Assembly: GCA_902780935.1 (NCBI GenBank)
Contig: CACZHP010000023.1
Span: 1 to 48,958 of the forward strand
Direction: 5' to 3'
Length of the DNA: 48,958 nt
DNA from: an uncultured Bacteroidia bacterium
GTDB lineage: Bacteria > Bacteroidota > Bacteroidia > Bacteroidales > UBA932
In this document: in pieces, positions 1 through 7,715 of the stretch
How positions within the stretch are numbered: position 1 is the stretch's first letter
Layout of the letters: every line of letters begins with the position of its first letter
Translations under genes and position numbers: made by a program
Notes under the pieces: generated by a model
Seen by the model: the letters and a program-made list of their open reading frames with translations, nothing else
Told to the model about the DNA's origin: nothing
The model's database searches: none

Positions 1-400
1 TACTGGTAATGAAATGCATGGCTTCAAGGCATATTACGGTCAGCAGCATGGCGGCAATGGCTATTGGGTACATCCCGGCACCGCAGGCGAGGCCTATCGC
101 CGCGGCAACCCACAAGCCGGCCGCGGTGGTGATGCCCCTGACCACGTTTTTCTGGAATATTATCACTCCCGCCCCGATGAAACCGATTCCGGACACGACC
201 TGGGCGGCTACCCTGGAATGGTCATACTGCCCGGAGAAGGCATATTGGGAGATGATCATGAACAACGCGCTGCCGAGAGCGACTATGAAATGGGTACGGA
301 CCCCGGCTTCCTTGGCCCGGAACTCGCGCTCGAAACCGATCGCCCCGCCCAGCAGGCCGGCCACCAGGAGCCTTAATATGAAATTCCACTCTATTGTCAT
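1..400 (-). CDS. MgtC/SapB family membrane protein (C-terminus cut by window edge)
   Basis: About 133 residues are visible, starting at the ATG at position 400; the gene runs off the left edge. The N-terminal half has the MgtC/SapB pattern: a first hydrophobic helix ending in LLGGAIGFEREFRAKEAGVR, then THFIVALGSALFM, and further on GIGFIGAGVI followed by GITTAAGLWVAAAIG. These blocks (GxERE, RTxxLVxxGSAL, GIGFlGAG, TTAAxxW) are the family hallmarks, so the assignment is firm. MgtC proteins are inner-membrane proteins linked to low-Mg2+ survival and, in Salmonella, to control of ATP synthase and phosphate uptake. The gene starts 12 bases after the stop of the DASS permease gene and so appears to be the last visible cistron of the operon that begins at 7702. 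That placement fits a phosphate or Mg/ATP homeostasis role, which is inference. Confidence 0.88.
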   Translation of the reverse strand, partial: MTIEWNFILRLLVAGLLGGAIGFEREFRAKEAGVRTHFIVALGSALFMIISQYAFSGQYDHSRVAAQVVSGIGFIGAGVIIFQKNVVRGITTAAGLWVAAAIGLACGAGMYPIAIAAMLLTVICLEAMHFITS

Positions 401-412
401 ATCATTGTCTGT

Positions 413-2023
413 TTAGAATAATCCGGGAGTGATGTTCAGCCACTTGAGGACCGTCTGACCGAAGATCAGGATAAGGAACCAGGAGAATGTCATCATCGTG
501 ATTCCGAACTTGAACGCGTCCGTCTGGCTATACTGGTTTGTATTATATAGAAGCGCCGCCGGCTTGCTGTTGAATGGCAGCACATAGCAATGCTCGATCA
601 GCATGGCGACCGGGAGGGACAGGCTCATCGGCATGAAACCGAAACGTTGCTCCACTCCAAGGGCTATCGGCACGAAAACCATCGTGCGGATGGTCTTGCT
701 CTGGAACACCAGCCCCGAGTACATCATCAGGAAGGTGAGGATCACGTACAACACCCAGAACGGCGTGTCAGAGGTTATCCCCATCGAGTCAAATGCGGCG
801 TTAACCATCGTGTTGGGAAGGTCGGTGGCGTTCAGGCCGCTTCCGAGCACATACGCTCCGGCGGAGAAGAGCATCAGGTGCCAGGGGATGTCCACGTCGT
901 TCCATTTGACGACCCCTATTCCGGGAAGCAGGGCGAGGACCGCTCCGATCAAGGCGACGATGGTCTCGTCAATATTGTGGAAAGTGCCTTTTGTGACCCA
1001 AAGGAAGAGGACTACCATGAATATGCAGACCGCCCTCCACTCCTGGGCGCTCATCTTCCCCATGGCGTCCAATTCGACTTTAAGCCTTTCGATCCCGCCC
1101 TCGATCTGGGGTTTCTGCTCTTCTTTCTTCATCGGGAAGAACACGTACATCCCCACCAGGAGACCTACGACCAGGATGATCACGCTCATCGGGCCGACGG
1201 CAATGAGCCAGTCTGCGTAACCGAAGTCGCAGGATCCGAGGAAGCCGGCGATAAGGGATATCGCGAGAAGGTGTGCCCCTGACCCGGTGTAGAAGGCATT
1301 CGCCCCGATATTGACCTGGAACAAGTTCTGGATCACGAGGTTACGCCCGAAGTTATTCCTATGCCCGTCGGAAGCTCCGTAGATCGCGCAGATCACCATG
1401 AATATAGGCAGCATGATGGTCGCCTTGACTGTGGTGGCCGAGATGAAGGCCGACAGGACGAGGTTGATCAAAAGGAAACTCCACAGAACCCCCTTCGCGC
1501 TACGGCCGAACTTGATCACGAAAGCCAGGGCGAACCGCTTGGCGAACTGTGTCTTGACAAGCATGGAGGCCAGCACGAAACTGAGGATATTCAGCCACAT
1601 CACTGGGTGGCCGAGTTGTGCGAGAGCCTCTTTCTGGGTGGTCACGTTGAACAAGACGACTCCCAGGATCAGGATCAGAGAGGTCAGATAGTTTGGAAGG
1701 GCCTCCGTCATCCATAGGATCAGGCTGGCGACGAATATCGCCAGCATCGCGTAGTTGGCCCGGATGAATCCGTCCAGGCCGAGGACTCCGAGCCTTTTTT
1801 GCGCTGTCGTGGCAAGACCGGTCGTGTCCAGGTTGTCGATGAAGCCGATATGGCAGAACCAGCATATCCAGACAAAGGCGACGATAGCCAGGGGCCCGCC
1901 AAGACGGGCCATCCAAACCTCGAATTTGGATTTCCGCATCTTGGGCAGCTTCTCGATCTTGTAATTGTTCATGTCCAGCGGATCGAACGCGCTCGCCGCC
2001 TTTGTCCCGATATCTGTCGCCAT
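413..2023 (-). CDS. DASS/SLC13-type sodium:anion symporter
   Basis: A 536-residue polytopic membrane protein with roughly 11-13 hydrophobic segments after a charged N-terminus of about 35 residues. The layout (long hydrophobic halves, a cytoplasmic loop near residues 300-330 rich in K and E, and a paired motif in each half) matches the divalent anion:Na+ symporter family. The first-half motif reads SATTVKATIMLPI where classical members have SNTATAAMLLPI. The second half has VFQSKTIRT and LPFNSKPAALLYNTN. The altered SNT motifs suggest an unusual substrate or coupling ion. DASS members carry dicarboxylates, sulfate or, in yeast Pho87/90/91, phosphate. The gene starts 2 bases after the CYTH gene stop, so it is translationally coupled or nearly so, and it sits in a run with a PhoU-like protein and a phosphate-type porin. 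Phosphate or another inorganic anion is therefore my preferred, unproven substrate. Confidence 0.8.
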   Translation of the reverse strand: MATDIGTKAASAFDPLDMNNYKIEKLPKMRKSKFEVWMARLGGPLAIVAFVWICWFCHIGFIDNLDTTGLATTAQKRLGVLGLDGFIRANYAMLAIFVASLILWMTEALPNYLTSLILILGVVLFNVTTQKEALAQLGHPVMWLNILSFVLASMLVKTQFAKRFALAFVIKFGRSAKGVLWSFLLINLVLSAFISATTVKATIMLPIFMVICAIYGASDGHRNNFGRNLVIQNLFQVNIGANAFYTGSGAHLLAISLIAGFLGSCDFGYADWLIAVGPMSVIILVVGLLVGMYVFFPMKKEEQKPQIEGGIERLKVELDAMGKMSAQEWRAVCIFMVVLFLWVTKGTFHNIDETIVALIGAVLALLPGIGVVKWNDVDIPWHLMLFSAGAYVLGSGLNATDLPNTMVNAAFDSMGITSDTPFWVLYVILTFLMMYSGLVFQSKTIRTMVFVPIALGVEQRFGFMPMSLSLPVAMLIEHCYVLPFNSKPAALLYNTNQYSQTDAFKFGITMMTFSWFLILIFGQTVLKWLNITPGLF

Positions 2024-2025
2024 GG

Positions 2026-2502
2026 TTATTTCCAGTTCTTATAAGGGTTCTTCATCAACATGGAGTTGTAGTACTTGGGATCACCGGTGACCTCCTCGCC
2101 AAGCCAAGACGGCTTGTCGAAGGTGTCATTCTCGTCGGTGAGCTCAACCTCGGCGACCGTCAGGCCGTCGTTATCTCCGTAGAACTCATCGACTTCCCAA
2201 GTGTGCTTGCCGTCAGTGTTCTTGACAAGATAACGAGTCTTGTCGATGACTCCCGGCTCAGCGAGATCCAGCAGAGCCTTGACCTCGTCAACAGGGATCT
2301 CTTTCTCCCACTCGAAACGAGAGGCTCCGGAGGCGTTGCCGATACCCTTTACGGTGATGAATCCCTTGTCGCCCTTTACCCTGACACGGACGGTCCTCTC
2401 AGGGACGCTGCTGAGGTAGCCTTGGGTGATACGCGTGGCTTTGAAGGCCTCATCTTTGAAGTCTCCCTTGACCAAGAATTTCTTCTCTATTTCCTGTCCC
2501 AT
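2026..2502 (-). CDS. CYTH domain protein, probable inorganic triphosphatase (TTM family)
   Basis: A 158-residue single-domain CYTH protein, the usual size for bacterial triphosphate tunnel metalloenzymes such as the Nitrosomonas and Clostridium thermocellum ones. The ExExK signature is at residues 4-8 (EIEKK). Further tunnel residues are visible: RVRVKGDKGFITVKG, an acidic strand FEWEKEIP, DKTRYLV, a WEVDEF strand and AEVEL. All expected charged positions are present, so it should be active on tripolyphosphate or similar triphosphates in the cytoplasm with Mg2+ or Mn2+. The start is ATG 4 bases after the stop of the second CYTH-like gene. Its place in an operon with PhoU-like, porin and permease genes supports a role in inorganic (poly)phosphate turnover. 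Thiamine triphosphatase activity cannot be excluded from sequence. Confidence 0.9.
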   Translation of the reverse strand: MGQEIEKKFLVKGDFKDEAFKATRITQGYLSSVPERTVRVRVKGDKGFITVKGIGNASGASRFEWEKEIPVDEVKALLDLAEPGVIDKTRYLVKNTDGKHTWEVDEFYGDNDGLTVAEVELTDENDTFDKPSWLGEEVTGDPKYYNSMLMKNPYKNWK

Positions 2503-2506
2503 ATTC

Positions 2507-3145
2507 TTACTCGTTAGCTAAAGGTTTATCTATCATGCCGATGACCCTCTTGATTGCCTGGAGGTAATTGATGTTCTCCACTCCCTCGAGACCGCAGTCG
2601 GCGATGGTCTTTTTGATGTCCTCGATCTCCGTGGACTCGGAGTTGATCGTGACGACTTTAGCGCCGTTGATCAGCACGTTGCCCACCTCGCAGATGGTGT
2701 CGTTGACCATGTAGCCGAAGCGCTGCTTGTGGACCCTGACGGCGGCGAGGTCGGGGCATGCCTTGACCATCGCGATGAACTCCTCATAAGTGTAGGTGTC
2801 CTTTGTCAAGGCCGGCATCTCAACCATGAAAGCGGGGAAAACCTCTTTCTCAAGAACCTCTTTCGAGATAGGGAACTCCCCTTTCATCAGCGGGTTCCAC
2901 TGCTCGAGACCATCGACGGTCTGGACATAGGTCTTGATGTCCATCTTGCCATTGCGGATCTTGGTGTTGTTGATGTCGTTCTTGGCGGAGATGATGTATA
3001 TCTCGTCGCTTGTACGCTCCCAGACCTTCTCCGGCACGGGGACGGAAAGACGCGCCATTCTCTTGTGGGCCTCACAGAAGTTCTGCCCAAAGCTACGGAA
3101 TTCAAAGCGAGGCTTGCTCTGCTCGCCGATTTTAAGTTCTGCCAT
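2507..3145 (-). CDS. Divergent CYTH-like protein, possibly catalytically altered
   Basis: A 212-residue soluble protein that I read as a remote CYTH homologue. The order of elements fits: an N-terminal FEFRSFG strand where ExExK is expected, then SDEIYIIS and NTKIRNGKMDIKTYV (equivalent to the alRiR...ltlK strands), an acidic GEFPIS, and in the second half VRVHKQRFGYMV, ICEVGNVLING, VVTINSEST and a C-terminal helix with NYLQAIKRVIG. The paired acidic residues of ExExK and of the late EIE strand are replaced (RFEFR, SES), so the tunnel chemistry may be lost or changed. It precedes the canonical CYTH gene by 4 bases, which suggests co-expression and perhaps pairing. It could be a polyphosphate or nucleotide-binding regulator, or an enzyme with different metal ligands. 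The fold call is by eye only. Confidence 0.6.
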   Translation of the reverse strand: MAELKIGEQSKPRFEFRSFGQNFCEAHKRMARLSVPVPEKVWERTSDEIYIISAKNDINNTKIRNGKMDIKTYVQTVDGLEQWNPLMKGEFPISKEVLEKEVFPAFMVEMPALTKDTYTYEEFIAMVKACPDLAAVRVHKQRFGYMVNDTICEVGNVLINGAKVVTINSESTEIEDIKKTIADCGLEGVENINYLQAIKRVIGMIDKPLANE

Positions 3146-3169
3146 ATTATTGATATTTAAGTTAAACGT

Positions 3170-3991
3170 CTATTGCTTCACATCCGGATCATCGGTGCCG
3201 CTTGTGCTGTTAGCGGCTCCGGGAGTGAACTTCTCGGTCTGCATCCACTTGCCGCTGCCGTCCGGGATACGGCTCCAAGAACCCTTGTTGTTGGAGAGGG
3301 ACGCACCCCACTCACCGGTATCCATCTTCTCGCCCCTCTGGAAGAAGTCGATCTTGTTGCCCTTTGTGTCGAAAAGCTCGATAAGCACGCTCTTCTTGGC
3401 GGAGAAACCGCTCTTGAATCCCCTGGGGGTTGTTCCCTTGCCACCGACAATGGCGAAGTAGCCCTTGGCAGGCACGACCTCACCGTCAATCCCGGTCCAT
3501 GTCAGCTCCTCATCCTTGTTGATCGTGACCCCCGTGAGCTTGATCGGGAAGTCTCCGGCATTGTACAGCTCGAAGAATTTCTCCTCGTCAGCACCAGCGC
3601 CATAAACCTCGTTGAGCCTCAACTTGGTCCAGTCGGTGGCCGGATCGCCGACCTTGTAGGAGAACTTGTCTGAAGTGGTCGCGAAACCGGCCTCATTGTT
3701 GACAGTTATCGTGAAATTGACCTCGGTGCCGTCAGCCATCGCCGGGATCGTGGCGGTGAACTGGGTTCCGGAACCGGTCATCTGGACGTTATTCCCGTTG
3801 TAGTTGAGCGTGGCCGATGTCACAGCCTGCAGTCCTGAAACCGTCGCGGTCACATTGACAGGAGCGATTGAGGTCGGTGCCTCTGGAGTGAACGCCACCT
3901 TGTCGATGCTTGACGGGCCTTCGAACATCTTGTCTTCCACGCATCCGAGGAGCGCGATGAGAGCCGCTGAGAATAAAAGTATCTTTTTCAT
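3170..3991 (-). CDS. Lipoprotein with lamin-tail (LTD) domain
   Basis: I start at the ATG at 3991; a TTG two codons upstream is possible but unlikely. The 273-residue product begins MKKILLFSAALIALLGC, a type II signal with Cys17 as lipidation site. Residues about 35-115 look like an Ig-like beta domain (pairs of short beta-strands, VNVTATVSG, FTATIPAMADGTEVNFTITV). Residues about 120-250 match the lamin-tail domain: LRLNEVYG, EKFFELYNAGDFPIKLTG, a tryptophan strand, VPAKGYFAIVGG and a final SWSRIPDGSGKW strand. Bacterial LTD proteins are secreted or surface attached and often accompany phosphatases, nucleases or phosphodiesterases. It lies between the porin and CYTH genes with 24-27 base gaps, so it belongs to the same transcript. 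It may be a surface scavenging partner of the porin; no catalytic motif is seen. Confidence 0.85.
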   Translation of the reverse strand: MKKILLFSAALIALLGCVEDKMFEGPSSIDKVAFTPEAPTSIAPVNVTATVSGLQAVTSATLNYNGNNVQMTGSGTQFTATIPAMADGTEVNFTITVNNEAGFATTSDKFSYKVGDPATDWTKLRLNEVYGAGADEEKFFELYNAGDFPIKLTGVTINKDEELTWTGIDGEVVPAKGYFAIVGGKGTTPRGFKSGFSAKKSVLIELFDTKGNKIDFFQRGEKMDTGEWGASLSNNKGSWSRIPDGSGKWMQTEKFTPGAANSTSGTDDPDVKQ

Positions 3992-4018
3992 AATCAATTA
4001 TTTCTTAATGTGGTTTTA

Positions 4019-5386
4019 CTAGAAGTCGATCTCGAAGCGAAGAGCCAGCATGTGGTAGTCAACTCCCGCCTTTCCGGTAGGAGTAGCGACCTTGGTGTAG
4101 TCTTTGGTAGGCTGTCCTGCCGAATCTTTGCCGACATTGAGCTTGCCCTTACCGTTAGCGTAACGGTCGTTGTTGTTGAACTGGTAGTTCAGCTGCATTT
4201 TGACATTCTCGTTCACCCAGTAGTTGAGACCAAGGGTGTAAGCCTCAGCCGCTCCACCATAGACATTGCCGAAATTAAGGTTGCAAGTCTCGTAACGGGC
4301 GCAGAGTTCGATGTCGCCCCAGTCGTGGGCGCGCTCCACCTTGGTGTACTTGCCACCCATTGAGTCATAGCGCTGCTTTCCGCCGAAGAGCAGATAGCCC
4401 GCCTGGGCGTACCAACCACCGAAGTTCTTGGTCTCGGGATCAGCGGCTTCCGGCTTGAAATGGACGTTGTCGCCAATATAAGCGGCCTCATAGCGCAGTC
4501 CGCCCCAGTGACCGGCCAGCTCGACAGTCCAGAGGTTGTTGTGGTCGAAGCCGGGAAGGTTATTGGTGTCGATGTACTTCTTGCGGTTGATGCTCGTGGA
4601 GTTACGCGCGCTTGCCCTGTATGTGCCCCACTCGCCGGTGGCAAGGTCGGTGGTCGTTGTCCTGTAGGAATATGCCGCACCGATGTGGAGGCTGGCGTTG
4701 TCAAGCTTGTACAGGGGACGAAAGACCAGCTTGGTGGTAAGGGAATAACCGGAGCTGCGGCCGAAATCCTTGTTGTTGTCTGCCACATTGGTCCATTCCT
4801 CCTGTCCGGCGATCACCTGAGAGAACGCTCCGGCGGAGAACCAGATCCAATCCTTGGCGTACTTGGCGTTGAATCCAAGATGACGGGACGGTGACAGGGC
4901 CGAGCAGACCATAGGACGCTCCATGAACTGGAGGTAACGGGAGGTCGTGTTCCTCTGGATAGAGAAGTTCTCCTTGAAGTTTCCTACCTGGAGATCCAGG
5001 TTGGGGACACCTGTATAACGGACGATGGCATCCTTCAGCTCGGCAAGGCCGTTGGCGAGATCCATATCGAACTCTCCGTACCAATTCTCATCGATCTGGC
5101 CTTTGACCGCGAAACGGGCCCTGCGGATCTGGACACCGTTGCCGATCTTGTCGGCATAGTCGGGAGCGCCGAAAAACACCGCCCCGTCAGCTTGCGCGCG
5201 GATATCAAACCAAAGTTTGTAACCACTTGCCGGAGACTCCAGGACAAGGATTCCGTCCTGAGCCTCAACGTCAAGCCTGTCGGATTTGACCTGTACACCG
5301 TACTGGTTGTACTTGACTCTTTGTTGCGCGGTGGCCGCCGGAACTACCAGCAGCAGCGTCGCGACTATTAAAATTATCTTACGCAT
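4019..5386 (-). CDS. OprO/OprP-type phosphate-selective porin family protein
   Basis: A 455-residue outer-membrane beta-barrel with a signal peptide (MRKIILIVATLLLVVPAATA, cleavage before QQ). Near residues 75-110 it has the porin O/P pattern: GVQIRRARFAVKGQI, ENWYGEFDMDLANG and LKDAIVRYTGVPNLDLQVGN. The rest is alternating aromatic strand pairs (FGGWYAQAGYLLFGGKQR, AYTLGLNYWVNENVKMQLNY), and it ends in a strand finishing with Phe, the usual beta-barrel assembly signal. In Pseudomonas this family forms trimeric phosphate or pyrophosphate channels; in Bacteroidetes annotations the family is broader. Here the neighbours (PhoU-like, PiT-like, CYTH) support phosphate or polyphosphate uptake. It follows the permease-regulator gene by 27 bases. 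Confidence 0.88.
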   Translation of the reverse strand: MRKIILIVATLLLVVPAATAQQRVKYNQYGVQVKSDRLDVEAQDGILVLESPASGYKLWFDIRAQADGAVFFGAPDYADKIGNGVQIRRARFAVKGQIDENWYGEFDMDLANGLAELKDAIVRYTGVPNLDLQVGNFKENFSIQRNTTSRYLQFMERPMVCSALSPSRHLGFNAKYAKDWIWFSAGAFSQVIAGQEEWTNVADNNKDFGRSSGYSLTTKLVFRPLYKLDNASLHIGAAYSYRTTTTDLATGEWGTYRASARNSTSINRKKYIDTNNLPGFDHNNLWTVELAGHWGGLRYEAAYIGDNVHFKPEAADPETKNFGGWYAQAGYLLFGGKQRYDSMGGKYTKVERAHDWGDIELCARYETCNLNFGNVYGGAAEAYTLGLNYWVNENVKMQLNYQFNNNDRYANGKGKLNVGKDSAGQPTKDYTKVATPTGKAGVDYHMLALRFEIDF

Positions 5387-5413
5387 AATTGGTTAGGATA
5401 AATGTTATTGTAG

Positions 5414-7030
5414 TTAAATCGCTCTTATGAATTTGATAAGGTTGTCACTTCTTTGGAGACCCAGCTTGCAGCGCAGGCGGTAACGGTTGATCTCCACGCT
5501 TTTGGGGGCTATATTCATCAGCGAGGCTATGTACTTGGAGGAGAATCCCTGGCGGAGAAGATTCGCGAGTTTCCTCTCGTTTTCGGTGAGGTTGGGATAT
5601 GCCTCCGAGAGGCGCAGGTTGAAATCCCTGTGAAGGACCTCGCTCCGGGCATAGAAGTCATTCATCTCGCTCGTGAAATACATCCTCTCCCTCATGGAGG
5701 ACAGCAAGGTGTCGGTCCGGGCGTCTTTCTCCGGCCCGTCTGGCAAGGCCCGAACCTCTTTGAGATCCTCGTAGAAGCTTTCCATGAACCTTTTCTGGTC
5801 ACCGATGCCCACCGCGAAATCCACGAGTTCCTTCCTCTTTATGTCAAGTTTGTTAAGAAGGTCTTTCTCAGTCATTTCCGCTTTTACCTCAAGGGCAGAC
5901 AACGACCGCCTGGTGCTGTTAAGCTGGCTCTCCCTTGCCCGGAGGATCCGCTTCTGAAGGTCCCTGCCGCCTTGCCAGCGGAAGAACAACGTCACGCCAA
6001 AACCAAGAGCGGTGAGAGTGAGGGCAATCAACGAACCGAGGGCAGTCCCGTCCACGACCTTTGCCAGGCAATACGAGAGCATGAAGGCCAGGACCGGAGC
6101 CAACGCGGCTGCGGCAAAGGTCCCCACTATGACTTTAGTGTCCGTGAGAGCCCGCCCGCGGATTACGCTGATCCCTACAAGGGCGGAGACGAACAAAAGC
6201 CCGACAGGCAGAGGGGTAGCCGCCATTCCGATCTTTCCCGGCAAGGGACTTGAGAACAAGGCAAGGACGACCGCCATTGAAAGGATCACTGAAGAAATCG
6301 ACTGGGAATTGATGTCCAGCTCATAATCAGAGATGTTCCACGTGTCTATGGAGACCTCCTTCCGCATCAGGAGGTATAGGAAGGAGGCACAAGCGCAGGA
6401 AGTCAGGATCCTGGCCCAAAGTGGGGCGGGGGCTGTCTGCGGCAGATATGAGAACAGCAGTGAATAATTGACAGAGAAAGCCGCCAGAAGGAGGAATGAA
6501 GCTATCATTGAAATCCCCAGGAGGCGCGCGTCAATGACTGCGAGATGGATCTTCTTGTTCTTCAAGACCAAAGCGTAGATCCGGTATATTCCCGCCGCTA
6601 CCAAAGCGCACAGCAAGGGAGCGACCACCCAAGAAAGTAGGAAGGAGCCCGCCGCAATGAGGTTCAGCTGGCCCTCCTTTGCCAGAGAGATGCCGGCAAG
6701 GGAGGCTATGAAAGCGAACGGCACGGCAATATAGCGGCCAAAACGTCCCGCCACTATTGCCGATATCGCGGTGGCCAAGCCGACAGGAATGATGTCGGCG
6801 GCAGAAGTTGGCCTGAATACACTTGTAGCCGCAGCCGAGAGAGGATCGCCGGTCACCAGAAATGGGACGGCGAGACCGGCCAACAGGACAAAAGGCCAAA
6901 GATACCTTGTTGACAGCCTTTCCCCCGCCCCGGAAGCCAGCACGGCCCCGTTGACGACAGGCAGATCCCTCAGCACAGCCAGGGAACCAACCAGAAGAGT
7001 GGAGAATATGATGTAAACAAGGATATCCAT
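5414..7030 (-). CDS. Degenerate PiT phosphate-permease domain fused to LuxR-type HTH (predicted membrane-bound phosphate-responsive regulator)
   Basis: A 538-residue protein. Residues 1-345 are polytopic (about ten hydrophobic segments) and resemble a PiT/PHO4 phosphate permease by eye. The GxNDxxN motif position reads LRDLPVVNGAVLASGAG (residues 20-36): Asp22 and Asn27 are kept, the first Asn is Arg. The PTSTT position is YIAVPFAF, and SWVVAPLLCALVAAGIY (133-149) matches the family's inter-repeat helix. Residues 345-465 are a charged coiled-coil followed by the Bacteroidetes linker FNLRLSEAYPNLTENERKL. Residues 481-538 are a complete LuxR/GerE HTH (GFSSKYIASLMNIAPKSVEINRYRLRCKLG, written here as segments GFSSKYIASLMN and KSVEINRYRLR). 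The DUF47 partner of PiT permeases is 6 bases upstream, where a permease gene is normally found. I infer a sensor that binds phosphate or the DUF47 protein and controls transcription from the membrane. An alternative is an unrelated polytopic sensor domain. Confidence 0.72.
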   Translation of the reverse strand: MDILVYIIFSTLLVGSLAVLRDLPVVNGAVLASGAGERLSTRYLWPFVLLAGLAVPFLVTGDPLSAAATSVFRPTSAADIIPVGLATAISAIVAGRFGRYIAVPFAFIASLAGISLAKEGQLNLIAAGSFLLSWVVAPLLCALVAAGIYRIYALVLKNKKIHLAVIDARLLGISMIASFLLLAAFSVNYSLLFSYLPQTAPAPLWARILTSCACASFLYLLMRKEVSIDTWNISDYELDINSQSISSVILSMAVVLALFSSPLPGKIGMAATPLPVGLLFVSALVGISVIRGRALTDTKVIVGTFAAAALAPVLAFMLSYCLAKVVDGTALGSLIALTLTALGFGVTLFFRWQGGRDLQKRILRARESQLNSTRRSLSALEVKAEMTEKDLLNKLDIKRKELVDFAVGIGDQKRFMESFYEDLKEVRALPDGPEKDARTDTLLSSMRERMYFTSEMNDFYARSEVLHRDFNLRLSEAYPNLTENERKLANLLRQGFSSKYIASLMNIAPKSVEINRYRLRCKLGLQRSDNLIKFIRAI

Positions 7031-7036
7031 GACTTG

Positions 7037-7702
7037 TCAGAGGGCTCTTTTGATCGCCATAACCGAGAGCTGCTCGGCGACCTTGACGGCCGCCTTGGCA
7101 AGGTCCTCGATGTGAAGGGCGAAATACCGCAAATGGAACTTCTCGCTAAGCTTGAGATCGTCGACCATGTCATGGAAAACCGTGCGCTTTATAGACTGCG
7201 AGAGCTTCACGGCCTCCTTCTCATAGAAGTAAACCCTCTCTGTGGTCTCAGCCACCTCCTCGGGCTGGGTAAAGTAGGCCTTCGACCCCGGGATGGTGCT
7301 CTCGACAGCCAGGGACGCGAGCTCACTGAGTTTGAGAAACTCCTTCCTCAGCTCCGCGGGAATCTTCGGATTCTCAATCTCGAACTGGACAAGATCCACA
7401 CTTATTATAGATATAATATGGTCGAATCTCTCCAGGAGCCTCATGATGTCTCCCCTGGAACGGATGAGATACCCCCGGGAATACAGGGCACTCTCGATCT
7501 CCCTGATCCTGGCACCGGCCTCAGTCTCCAGCGAGGCCATGGAAGAAAGATTGTCCACAAAGGCTGACTCGTCATTGTAGAGGTAATTCTTGACACCTTC
7601 CCTGAAGACGAGGAGCGAGTGGTCAACAATGCCGAGAAGTTTGTCCATGCTTCCCACAAGGCCGTCGGCTTTCTTTTTGGAGAATATATTGAAAAGTCCC
7701 AT
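7037..7702 (-). CDS. DUF47 family PhoU-like protein
   Basis: A 221-residue all-helical soluble protein of the DUF47/UPF0111 (TIGR00153) PhoU-like family. Visible traits are the N-terminal MGLFNIFSKKK, the early helix with the DKLLGIVDHSLLVF block, the repeated long heptad helices, a helix with SRGDIMRLLERFDHI at about residues 95-115, and the C-terminal SLSEKF-like helix LKLSEKFHLRYFALHIEDLAKAA. Members are usually encoded beside a PiT phosphate permease and are thought to gate or regulate it, with metal ions bound by acidic helix faces. Here the next gene, 6 bases downstream, is the permease-like/LuxR fusion, so the DUF47 protein may control the fusion rather than a transporter. It is the first gene of the operon, downstream of the inverted repeat at 7716-7752. 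Confidence 0.9.
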   Translation of the reverse strand: MGLFNIFSKKKADGLVGSMDKLLGIVDHSLLVFREGVKNYLYNDESAFVDNLSSMASLETEAGARIREIESALYSRGYLIRSRGDIMRLLERFDHIISIISVDLVQFEIENPKIPAELRKEFLKLSELASLAVESTIPGSKAYFTQPEEVAETTERVYFYEKEAVKLSQSIKRTVFHDMVDDLKLSEKFHLRYFALHIEDLAKAAVKVAEQLSVMAIKRAL

Positions 7703-7715
7703 AACTGTTCGGATC

